Shown piece by piece: positions 57,286-64,000 of a DNA stretch of 64,000 nt. This DNA is from Putridiphycobacter sp965230485. Its GTDB lineage: Bacteria; Bacteroidota; Bacteroidia; Flavobacteriales_D; Crocinitomicaceae. Both the position numbers and the translations under genes were made by a program. The notes beneath the pieces were generated by a model that was given only the letters and a program-made list of their open reading frames with translations, was not told the origin of the DNA and made no database searches. The stretch is from NCBI GenBank assembly GCA_965230485.1, contig CBDDLA010000001.1, positions 3,410,001 through 3,474,000 of the forward strand, written 5' to 3'. The first letter of the stretch is position 1, and every line of letters begins with the position of its first letter.

Positions 57286-58659
57286 TTAATGATTAGGCGT
57301 TTCGTAAAAAAAATCCTTGATCTGAAGGCCAACCGTATCCTTTCGCCAATATTTATAGATTTCAAACATTAAAAAAACGAATAACACAATATAGAGCAGA
57401 GAGTTTAATAGTTTATTCTCAACAAAAATATGAGGGTCTGAATAGGCGAGGTACGAAAAAGATGCAATAAATGTCCACAAAATACCAAATTGATATTTTG
57501 TGAAAATTGAGAATATTAAAACGAGGCTTAAGTACCATGGATGAACGGTTGTTGCTAGTAAATAATAAATAGTCAAAGCAAATGTTAGGGTAATAAAAAT
57601 ATCAACTGGTTTTCGATATGATTTTATAATACCCAGTAGAACGATTAATACTAAAGTAATTTTACCAAAAACAGGACCGATAATCTTAGTGGTATCCCAT
57701 CCTATTTTTTCGCTATACAAAGCGTTGGCCCAGCTAAAAAAGCTGGCATTAAATTGAAAATTATTAAAATACAGTTCCAGACTAGCCAAAAAGTGATCAA
57801 TATTTTTTGGACCTATCATCATTTGACTCATCAATAAAACCACTAAAAGGGTAACTGCTGAAAACCCTAAAGCGCGTTTCCACTTTAAGCGTTTATAAAC
57901 AAATGGAATAAACATTAAAGGAATAAGTTTTATTTGAATAGCTAAGCCAAGAAAAAAGCCTGCCAAAATCCAGTTGTTTTTAATGATAAAATAAAGAAAA
58001 GTTATGATGAAGAAAATCATTACGCCTTCAAAATGAAGGTTTCCGGTAAATTCGAGAATGACTAAAGGATTTAAAAAATACCAGCCTATTTTTTTTGTAG
58101 ATAGGTTCAACAACTTTAGTATTTTATTTCCTATCCAAAAAGTTCCTGCATCAGCAAGAATAATGATAAGCTTCATGATTATAACATTGACTAAAATACT
58201 ATCCGAGAATAATGTGCAGAAACCAAAGATTAACTGATTTAAAACAGGATAGCATGAGTAATTGGCTTGGGACAATTCTCTCATTCCATGATAAAGTGAT
58301 AAATAATAATCATTACTTAAAAAATGTCCATAAGATATTAGCTCATCTGGTTTGAAATCAAATGGATTAATACCATGGGTCAATAACTCTCCATCCCATA
58401 TAAATCGATAAAAATCGTTTGACAATTCTGGCAAAAAAAACAGTAAACAAACACGCATTAATATGCCTAATCCGAATATATTTTTAATGTCAAAATTAGA
58501 ACGCATTAAAATGAAATAAGCTCCAAATAGTAGAGCATATTGCACAATATAAAATAGAAATAAGTTCCTAGATGTAAATCCACCGATTGAGACGGTCAAT
58601 AATATCATGAAAAAAGGGATACTGATTTTTAATGCAGGTTTAAGTTCTATTTCTCGCAT
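57286..58659 (-). CDS. GT-C family (GT87-like) polyprenol-sugar glycosyltransferase
   Basis: The start is ATG 58659 (MREIELKP); the longer frame begins with a TTG inside the promoter box. The 457-residue product has about 11-13 membrane helices, with an early extracytoplasmic FLPELSNDFYRFIWDGELLT segment whose DF/WD acids suit GT-C catalysis, and GFFLGLAIQIKLIPLMFIPF near 233-252, characteristic of the GT87 group. It may add a mannose or similar sugar from a lipid carrier. The bshB1 gene follows on the same strand. Confidence 0.82.
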   Translation of the reverse strand: MREIELKPALKISIPFFMILLTVSIGGFTSRNLFLFYIVQYALLFGAYFILMRSNFDIKNIFGLGILMRVCLLFFLPELSNDFYRFIWDGELLTHGINPFDFKPDELISYGHFLSNDYYLSLYHGMRELSQANYSCYPVLNQLIFGFCTLFSDSILVNVIIMKLIIILADAGTFWIGNKILKLLNLSTKKIGWYFLNPLVILEFTGNLHFEGVMIFFIITFLYFIIKNNWILAGFFLGLAIQIKLIPLMFIPFVYKRLKWKRALGFSAVTLLVVLLMSQMMIGPKNIDHFLASLELYFNNFQFNASFFSWANALYSEKIGWDTTKIIGPVFGKITLVLIVLLGIIKSYRKPVDIFITLTFALTIYYLLATTVHPWYLSLVLIFSIFTKYQFGILWTFIASFSYLAYSDPHIFVENKLLNSLLYIVLFVFLMFEIYKYWRKDTVGLQIKDFFYETPNH

Positions 58660-58665
58660 GGTCGA

Positions 58666-58673
58666 CAAAAATA
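58666..58673 (-). promoter_or_regulatory. Bacteroidota -7 box for the GT87-like/bshB1 unit, near-leaderless
   Basis: The minus strand reads TATTTTTG, matching TAnnTTTG, 6 nt before the ATG at 58659. Confidence 0.45.
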
Positions 58674-58718
58674 ATACCTAAAAATGGCTAATTACTATGA
58701 TATAACAAGAAAAAAAAT

Positions 58719-58726
58719 TATTTTTG
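58719..58726 (+). promoter_or_regulatory. Bacteroidota -7 box for the TPR protein/ribH unit
   Basis: TATTTTTG matches TAnnTTTG, 19 nt before the ATG at 58746, back-to-back with the GT87-like promoter. Confidence 0.5.
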
Positions 58727-58745
58727 CGAGCGTTAAATTGGAATC

Positions 58746-59423
58746 ATGGCAAAAAAGCAAGATAATAGAAAGGGAAAAGTAGTTAAAGAAGCAGCCGAGC
58801 TAACCGGAACTGAAAACTTTTTAGACAAGAATAAGAGGTTATTTCTAATAGTTGGTGGTGGCGTTTTATTGCTCTTAGTTGGCTATATAGGTTACATGAA
58901 ATTTATTAAGGAGCCAAAAGAAGTAGAGTCGCAAGAGGTGCTGGCTGATGCTTTTTACGAATTTGAGCAAGATTCAATAGACAAAGCAATTAATGGCTCA
59001 GATAATTTTCTTGGAATGGCTGATATTGCAGATGACTATAAAGGGACTTCGGGTGGCGACATTGCTAATTATTCAATGGGAATAATGAGTATGAATAATG
59101 GTGAATTTGATGTAGCACTTGATTATTTGCAAGATTGTGATTTTGAGGACATCATTGTTGGAAGCCTATGTCTTGGTTTACAAGGTGACTGTTATGTTGA
59201 AATGGGAGAATATGAAAAAGCGGCTAAACATTTTGAAAAAGCGGCCAATAGAGAGCTTAATGAATTCACCACACCAATGTTTTTAAAAAAGGCAGCTCAA
59301 GTAAGAGAGGAATTAGGAGATAAAAAAACAGCCCATAAACATTATTCAAGAATCAAAGCTGATTATTCTAAAACTGAATTTGCAACCGATATTGATAAGT
59401 TTGTAGCTCGAACAAAATCTTAA
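58746..59423 (+). CDS. Membrane-anchored TPR protein
   Basis: The 225-residue protein has an N-terminal cytoplasmic basic arm (KKQDNRKGKVVKEAAELTG), one membrane helix (about 34-52, LFLIVGGGVLLLLVGYIGYM) and a TPR-like region (about 120-190; GDCYVEMGEYEKAAKHFEKA, REELGDKKTAHKHYSRI). This YfgM-like plan suggests a scaffold at the cytoplasmic membrane. RibH begins 1 nt after the stop, a conserved-looking pairing. The precise role is unknown. Confidence 0.83.
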   Translation: MAKKQDNRKGKVVKEAAELTGTENFLDKNKRLFLIVGGGVLLLLVGYIGYMKFIKEPKEVESQEVLADAFYEFEQDSIDKAINGSDNFLGMADIADDYKGTSGGDIANYSMGIMSMNNGEFDVALDYLQDCDFEDIIVGSLCLGLQGDCYVEMGEYEKAAKHFEKAANRELNEFTTPMFLKKAAQVREELGDKKTAHKHYSRIKADYSKTEFATDIDKFVARTKS

Positions 59424-59424
59424 T

Positions 59425-59919
59425 ATGGCTACTGCGCTAAGCAATTTGTCTGATTATAACCCTAATGAAGTTCCAAATGGAGAACCATTTTCCATAGGAA
59501 TAGCCGTTTCGGAATGGAATTATAATATTACAGGTAACTTGTTAAAAGGCGTTGTTGAAACCCTTGAAAAGCACGGTGTGTTGCGAAGTAACATTACCAT
59601 TAAGCATTCTCCCGGTACATTTGAATTACCAAGTACTGCGCAATTTTTAGCGAGAACAAATCAGTATGATGGTATCATTACAATTGGTTCAGTAATTCAA
59701 GGAGAAACAAAACATTTTGATTTTGTTTGTCATGCAGCATCTCAGGGTGTTAAAGACGTAGCCTTAAGGGAAAACCTTCCTGTAATTTTTTGTGTTTTAA
59801 CGGATAATACACTTCAACAAGCCATAGATAGATCAGGTGGTAAACATGGCAATAAAGGAGTGGAAGCTGCCGTAGCTTGTCTCAAAATGATAGATTTACA
59901 ACTATCACTGAATCAATAG
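59425..59919 (+). CDS. ribH: 6,7-dimethyl-8-ribityllumazine synthase
   Basis: RibH condenses ribulose-phosphate-derived dihydroxybutanone phosphate with the pyrimidine 5-amino-6-ribitylaminouracil in riboflavin synthesis. The 164-residue protein has IGIAVSEWNYNIT near 24-36, KHSPGTFELPSTAQFLA near 60-76, SVIQGETKHFDFVCHAAS near 89-106 (H97 being the catalytic histidine) and VIFCVLTDNTLQQAIDRSGG near 120-139. The length is normal. It follows the TPR protein gene by 1 nt. No FMN riboswitch was seen upstream. Confidence 0.96.
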   Translation: MATALSNLSDYNPNEVPNGEPFSIGIAVSEWNYNITGNLLKGVVETLEKHGVLRSNITIKHSPGTFELPSTAQFLARTNQYDGIITIGSVIQGETKHFDFVCHAASQGVKDVALRENLPVIFCVLTDNTLQQAIDRSGGKHGNKGVEAAVACLKMIDLQLSLNQ

Positions 59920-59959
59920 TTTAATTTTTAATCTTAAAAAAAGTTAAAAGTATCCTCAA

Positions 59960-59989
59960 AGGAAACATTTTTTGTAAAAAAAGTTTCCT
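59960..59989. promoter_or_regulatory. TetR operator candidate (30-bp near-perfect palindrome)
   Basis: AGGAAACATTTTTT and AAAAAAAGTTTCCT flank a central GT; 13 of 14 pairs match. It ends 16 bp before the TetR -7 box and 28 bp before the TetR start, an expected position for autorepression. As it also follows ribH, it could act as a hairpin, but no clear T-run follows it directly. Confidence 0.7.
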
Positions 59990-60005
59990 ACGTTGTTTTT
60001 GTTTA

Positions 60006-60013
60006 TACATTTG
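60006..60013 (+). promoter_or_regulatory. Bacteroidota -7 box for TetR-TolC-RND, near-leaderless
   Basis: TACATTTG matches TAnnTTTG and lies 4 nt before the GTG at 60018. A start of transcription about 4-5 nt past the box would coincide with the start codon. Confidence 0.55.
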
Positions 60014-60017
60014 CACC

Positions 60018-60638
60018 GTGGAAGAAAAAAGAGTGCAATTTTTGACGGCCGCTTCAGAAATATTTATGAAGTATGGCATTAAGAGTGTAACCATGGATGA
60101 GATGGCTAGACAGCTAGGAATGTCTAAAAAAACCATTTATACGTTTGTAAAGGATAAAAACGATTTAGTGGAACAATGCCTGGAGTTATCTCATCATGAG
60201 GAAGAATGTCAAATAGAAGGAATTTCTGAAAAGTACGGAAATGCGATTGATGAATTATTGGCAACTGGAGAGTTGGTAGCTTCCCGGTTAAGATCGATTC
60301 ACCCTTCCATATTTTTCGATATGCAAAAATACCACCCAAATGTTCTTAAAAAATTTGAGGCGCACAAAAATACTTATGTAAAGGGCTCTATAATTTCCAA
60401 TTTGGAAAGGGGAAAAGAACAAGGGTTGTATCGAGACAATTTAAATGTTGAAATTATTGCTAGAATGCATTTATCATTTATTGATACATTATTTGGTACT
60501 GGTACTTTTGATAGAAGTTCGAGTACTTTTTCTGATATCTACTTTGAATATTTTAGATATCATATTAGAGGAATAGCAAGTGAAGAAGGGTTAAAATATT
60601 TACAAGAACTAATAAAAACTAAACATTACGATATATAA
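60018..60638 (+). CDS. TetR/AcrR-family repressor
   Basis: The start is GTG 60018, needed to keep the first conserved residues (EEKRVQFLTAASEIFMKYGI). The 206-residue protein has the TetR helix-turn-helix (about 10-55; VTMDEMARQLGMSKKTIYTF) and a variable ligand domain. It lies directly upstream of TolC, adaptor and RND pump genes with 4 nt to TolC, so it is probably the local repressor of the efflux operon. Its upstream palindrome is the likely operator. The inducer is unknown. Confidence 0.92.
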   Translation: MEEKRVQFLTAASEIFMKYGIKSVTMDEMARQLGMSKKTIYTFVKDKNDLVEQCLELSHHEEECQIEGISEKYGNAIDELLATGELVASRLRSIHPSIFFDMQKYHPNVLKKFEAHKNTYVKGSIISNLERGKEQGLYRDNLNVEIIARMHLSFIDTLFGTGTFDRSSSTFSDIYFEYFRYHIRGIASEEGLKYLQELIKTKHYDI

Positions 60639-60642
60639 AATT

Positions 60643-61983
60643 ATGAAACAATTAATCATTTCCAGTTTTTTAATCTTGCTCGTGGCTTCAAATGCCTACT
60701 CTCAAGAGGAAAAAACAATGTTTTCAATTACTGAAGCCGAAACATATGCTTTAGAGCATAACGAGAAAATAAAAAATGCTGACTTAGACATTATTGCAGC
60801 TGACAAAAAGATATTTGAGACAGTAGCAATAGGATTGCCGCAGGTAAATATTGAAGGTCAGTTTCAGCAATTAATCGATATTCCTGTCCAGGTACTTCCC
60901 GCTAACGCATTCAATCCAGCAGCTCCTGCTGATGAATTGGTTGCATTGCAATTTGGTCAAGAGTTTACAGCGAACGCTACATTGGGAATCAATCAGTTAT
61001 TATTTGATGGTTCTTATATTGTGGGTCTTCAATTTTCAAGATTTTACAAAAAAGTAGCTGAAACCGCATTGGCGAAGTCACAACAAGACACGAGAGCACT
61101 TGTGAGAGAGGCGTATTATAATGCCCTAGTTGCTGAAAAAAATGTTGACTTACTTGACTCTATTGCGGTAACCACCAGACAGCTTTGGGAACAATCAAAA
61201 GGCTATTTTAATTCAGGGTTTATTTTACAAGAAGATTTAGATCAGTTTGAAATTACCTTTAATAGAATGGAACTAAATTTAAAGAACGCTCAAAGCCAAG
61301 TCGGTATTGCGAAGGATATGCTGAAATTACAGATGGGTCTGCCAATTGATCAAGACATTGAGTTAACTCAGGGTTTTGATGAATTGATTGACGAAATTGA
61401 AGCTAACAACCCTGCTTTAAAAAGCTTTTCAATTGAAAACAACTTCAATTATATTTTGATGGATCAGCAAAAGGTGTTGAGTGAATATAACTTGAAGAAT
61501 GAAAAAGCTGGATATTTACCGTCTGCTTTTGCCTTCTTTAATCATCAGCAAAATGCCTTTAGAAATGAATTTGATTTCTTTGCAGATAAACCATGGTACC
61601 CTACTACGGTTTGGGGATTAGGTGTAAAGATTCCAGTCACTTCAAGTGGTCAAAGGATCATGAAAGTGCAACAAGCCGAAATTCGCTTAGATAAGGACCA
61701 AAACAGCATGGAAGAGTTGAAGCGAGGATTGGAATTTCAGGAATTACAGCTAAAAGCCATGTTCATTAATGCATATGAAAAAATGCATCTTGAAGAGAAA
61801 AATGTTGAATTAGCGCAGAATATTTATGAGAAAGCGCTAGCTCGAAAAGAAACAGGTGCTATTTCGGCTTTAGATGTTACGCAAAAACAAAGCCAACTGC
61901 TACAAGCTGAAGGTAGTTACATTGGTGCAGTAATGGAAATGTTGAACTATAAGATTCAGCTAGATAAACTCTATAATAATTAA
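60643..61983 (+). CDS. TolC-family outer-membrane efflux protein
   Basis: The 446-residue protein has a signal peptide (ending NAYSQ) and the OEP pattern of two repeated helical hairpins. Landmarks are EAETYALEHNEKIKNADLDI near 32-51, TRALVREAYYNALVAEKNVD near 151-170 and ELQLKAMFINAYEKMHLEEK near 367-386, with ALDVTQKQSQLLQAEGSYI near the end. It forms the outer-membrane channel of the RND pump encoded next. It is transcribed with TetR (4 nt) and the adaptor. Confidence 0.93.
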   Translation: MKQLIISSFLILLVASNAYSQEEKTMFSITEAETYALEHNEKIKNADLDIIAADKKIFETVAIGLPQVNIEGQFQQLIDIPVQVLPANAFNPAAPADELVALQFGQEFTANATLGINQLLFDGSYIVGLQFSRFYKKVAETALAKSQQDTRALVREAYYNALVAEKNVDLLDSIAVTTRQLWEQSKGYFNSGFILQEDLDQFEITFNRMELNLKNAQSQVGIAKDMLKLQMGLPIDQDIELTQGFDELIDEIEANNPALKSFSIENNFNYILMDQQKVLSEYNLKNEKAGYLPSAFAFFNHQQNAFRNEFDFFADKPWYPTTVWGLGVKIPVTSSGQRIMKVQQAEIRLDKDQNSMEELKRGLEFQELQLKAMFINAYEKMHLEEKNVELAQNIYEKALARKETGAISALDVTQKQSQLLQAEGSYIGAVMEMLNYKIQLDKLYNN

Positions 61984-62011
61984 ATTAATTAACTAAAAAT
62001 TAAACTATAAA

Positions 62012-63142
62012 ATGAAAAATTTAATCATATTATTCTCATTTGGACTTTTGTTTGTATCATGCGGTGCTCCAGAGGTATCCTCGCTTGATGAACTTATAGC
62101 CAAACAAGATTCACTTAAATCAGCATTAACTATGGTCAATTCTCAAATAGCTGAATTGGATACAACCAAAGAGGAGGTGTTATTGCTAGTTACATCTACG
62201 CTGGTAGAAAAAAAGAACTTTAGTCATAAAATTGAACTTCAGGGACAGGTTGAAACCGACCAGGATGTTTTGATTAATTCTGAGGCTGCAGGTGTTATTA
62301 AAAACATTCATGTCAAAGAAGGTCAAAAAGTGAGTAAGGGACAAGTGTTGTTTACAATCGATTCAGAAATCCTTCAATCAAATATTGAAGAGTTGAAAGC
62401 TAGTCTTGAAATGGCAGACTATATGTTGAACAAGCAAATGTCGTTAAATGCGCAAGGATTAGGGACTGAAATTGAATTGGAGCAAGCTAAAAATCAAAAG
62501 AAATCGCTTGAACGTAAATTGAGTACGCTTAATTCTCAAAAAGGGAAAACACAAGTTCGAGCGCCGTTTTCAGGTGTCATTGATGAGATCTTTCCTAACC
62601 TCGGAGAAATGGGATCACCGCAGATGCCATTAGCTAGATTGGTGAACAACAAAAACGTTAGGGTAACGGCTAGCGTCGCAGAGTCTCATCTGGCAAATGT
62701 TAAATTGGGGACAGCAGTAGATATTATTTTCCCTAATTACGATAATAAGACCATTAACTCTAAGATCAGTTACGTTGGAAACTATATTGACCCAGTGAAC
62801 AGAACATTTAGAATTCAAGTAGATATTAAGAATAACACTATGCTATTACCTAATCAACTTGCCAAAATTAAAGTGACAGATGCTGCCATTGACTCCGCAT
62901 TGGTGATTAATTCTTTGGCTGTTTTGCAGGATCCGCTAAATAATAATTTTGTTTATAAAATGAAAGCTGCCAAAGGAGAAGACTTATATTCGCTTGAAAA
63001 GATTTACGTTGATGTTATTAAGTCTTATGACGGAGAATCAGTCATTGTTTCTCAGAAAGAGAATTCGATTTCTAATAATACAAGACTTGTACTAAGTGGT
63101 GCCAAAGGAATCACTGAATCAGACATTGTAAAAGCACAATAG
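62012..63142 (+). CDS. RND efflux periplasmic adaptor lipoprotein (HlyD/AcrA-like)
   Basis: The 376-residue protein has a lipobox (LFVSC, C17) and the adaptor order: coiled-coil-leading residues, a lipoyl half-motif AAGVIKNIHVKEGQKVSKGQ near 90-109, the hairpin, RAPFSGVIDEIFPNLGEMGS near 182-201 and barrel/membrane-proximal parts ending SISNNTRLVLSGAKGI. It connects TolC to the RND pump and is lipidated at the inner membrane. It is 1 nt from the RND gene. Confidence 0.93.
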   Translation: MKNLIILFSFGLLFVSCGAPEVSSLDELIAKQDSLKSALTMVNSQIAELDTTKEEVLLLVTSTLVEKKNFSHKIELQGQVETDQDVLINSEAAGVIKNIHVKEGQKVSKGQVLFTIDSEILQSNIEELKASLEMADYMLNKQMSLNAQGLGTEIELEQAKNQKKSLERKLSTLNSQKGKTQVRAPFSGVIDEIFPNLGEMGSPQMPLARLVNNKNVRVTASVAESHLANVKLGTAVDIIFPNYDNKTINSKISYVGNYIDPVNRTFRIQVDIKNNTMLLPNQLAKIKVTDAAIDSALVINSLAVLQDPLNNNFVYKMKAAKGEDLYSLEKIYVDVIKSYDGESVIVSQKENSISNNTRLVLSGAKGITESDIVKAQ

Positions 63143-63143
63143 A

Positions 63144-64000
63144 ATGGAAAATACTAAAAAACAGAAAGAATTTAAACTATCTAGTTGGGCCGTTGAAAAC
63201 AGAAAATCGGTCTATCTGTTGATAGCTATTATATTTATTGGCGGTTTGGGTGCATATACCAGTATGCCTAAGGAAAATTTTCCCGAACTTCAAATACCAG
63301 AAATTTATGTTGGTATTGCTTATCCAGGAAACTCTCCTGAAATTATTGCAGAAAAAATCTCCGAACCTATTGAAAAGGAACTAAATTCAATCAAAAATAT
63401 TGATGAGATCATATCAAATTCTGTAAATGGTTATACAACGATTCAGGCAAAGTTTACATTTGATATTAGTACTAAAGACGCTCTTCAGGAAGTAAAAGAT
63501 GCAGTAGATAAAGCAAGAGCGAAGAAAGAATTCCCTACTGATTTGCCGGTTGAGCCGAATATTTTTGAGATGGATATTTCTCAAATGCCAATTCTGAATA
63601 TTAATTTATCTGGCGATTTTTCAGTTCAGCAACTCAAGGAATACGCTGAGATTTTAGAAGATAAAATTGAAGATCTTCAAGAGATTTCTGAGGTGGATAT
63701 TAGAGGTATTCAAGAACAGGAAATGAAAATTGAGGTTGATCGATTCAAAGCTGAAGCAATGGATGTTTCTTTTCAAGACATTGAGACGGCCATTGCCCAA
63801 GAAAATCTAACTATGTCTGGTGGTGAAATCTTAGATGGAATTACCAATAGAACAGTTCAAATCGAGGGTGAGTTCGAAAATGCAGCTGAGATTAGGAATA
63901 TTATTGTTAAACAGGAAGATTATAAACCGGTATACCTTTATCAAGTAGCAGATGTCGCATTTACTGCAGCAGATACTTCATCTTTTGCCAGAGAGTACGG
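63144..64000 (+). CDS. RND-superfamily efflux pump, N-terminal part (runs off window)
   Basis: The frame opens at ATG 63144 (MENTKKQKEFKLSSWAVENR), 1 nt after the adaptor stop, and is open to the right edge with 285 visible residues. It shows the RND first helix (SVYLLIAIIFIGGLGAYTSM), then PKENFPELQIPEIYVGIAY, YPGNSPEIIAEKISEPIEKE and DALQEVKDAVDKARAKKEFP, which match the AcrB porter domain. It belongs to the AcrB-type proton-driven pumps; the substrate is unknown. The transmembrane part beyond residue 285 is outside the window. Confidence 0.92.
   Translation, partial: MENTKKQKEFKLSSWAVENRKSVYLLIAIIFIGGLGAYTSMPKENFPELQIPEIYVGIAYPGNSPEIIAEKISEPIEKELNSIKNIDEIISNSVNGYTTIQAKFTFDISTKDALQEVKDAVDKARAKKEFPTDLPVEPNIFEMDISQMPILNINLSGDFSVQQLKEYAEILEDKIEDLQEISEVDIRGIQEQEMKIEVDRFKAEAMDVSFQDIETAIAQENLTMSGGEILDGITNRTVQIEGEFENAAEIRNIIVKQEDYKPVYLYQVADVAFTAADTSSFAREY

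Noticed and set aside
59960..59989. Rho-independent terminator of ribH
   Set aside because: The stem is long and A/T-rich in its inner part and no direct T-run follows; its position before TetR fits an operator better, though a dual role is not excluded.
1..64000. tRNA, rRNA, riboswitch, insertion sequence or prophage signals
   Set aside because: None was recognised on either strand; gene content and spacing look chromosomal throughout.

Overview
The window is an AT-rich, gene-dense chromosomal segment of a Bacteroidota bacterium, most likely a marine or aquatic flavobacterium-like organism. Evidence for this: exported proteins with C-terminal type IX secretion (T9SS) sorting domains, a PorE-like TPR/propeller/OmpA protein, SprB-like and GCDSI-type repeats, a GldL-like membrane motif, DUF4296 and DUF6249 families, bacillithiol synthesis (BshB1), the QxH form of dihydroorotase, and the Bacteroidota -7 promoter box TAnnTTTG in front of many genes. 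I see no rRNA, tRNA, CRISPR array, insertion sequence or prophage. No intergenic gap exceeds about 210 bp.

Layout. 1-3.5 kb: end of a membrane-protein gene, a CotH-like protein and a membrane-anchored calcineurin-like phosphoesterase, all overlapping. 3.5-7.9 kb: trmD, an M23/LysM peptidase, a glycosyltransferase, an FAH-family enzyme and a DEDDh exonuclease. 7.9-11 kb: a PorE-like OmpA protein with a 21-unit PDPVVE linker. 11-20.8 kb: 2-oxoacid dehydrogenase E2, a LolE-like permease, NamZ (DUF1343), a small barrel protein, a PlsC-like acyltransferase, a sigma/zinc anti-sigma pair, purB and gapdh. 20.9-25 kb: nitroreductase, rhomboid protease, TylF-like methyltransferase, a membrane protein and a T9SS cargo protein. 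25-27.6 kb: an SbtA-type bicarbonate transporter with two small unknown genes, divergent from a CbbR-like LysR regulator. 27.7-30.7 kb: HEAT-like protein, AraC-MGMT fusion, OsmC, FGE-like and VOC proteins. 30.7-32.5 kb: PadR with palindromic operators, its membrane partner, and a DinB-like protein. 32.6-35.6 kb: four lipoproteins (YHYH, YHYH, MORN, SCO1). 35.6-41.1 kb: truA-pepT, divergent pyrC-DUF4296, a coiled-coil exported protein and an EamA transporter. 41.2-45.8 kb: UspA, a 55-residue membrane protein and both methylmalonyl-CoA mutase subunits. 45.8-52.6 kb: T9SS and periplasmic proteins, GNAT, an exported intradiol dioxygenase, an epimerase and a glycosyltransferase. 52.8-56.5 kb: TonB-dependent receptor, then DUF6249, ECF sigma and a putative anti-sigma. 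56.5-59.9 kb: bshB1, a GT87-like enzyme, a TPR protein and ribH. 60-64 kb: TetR, TolC, adaptor and the start of an RND pump, with a 30-bp palindrome upstream.

Most of it is core metabolism and envelope biology. The stretches most worth attention are the YHYH/MORN/SCO lipoprotein operon, the LysR-SbtA carbon-uptake module, the PadR and TetR control regions (both with a promoter box almost touching the start codon), the CotH/phosphoesterase pair and the PDPVVE repeat. Several starts were moved from the longest open frame to the first biologically sensible codon; each case is noted in its entry.
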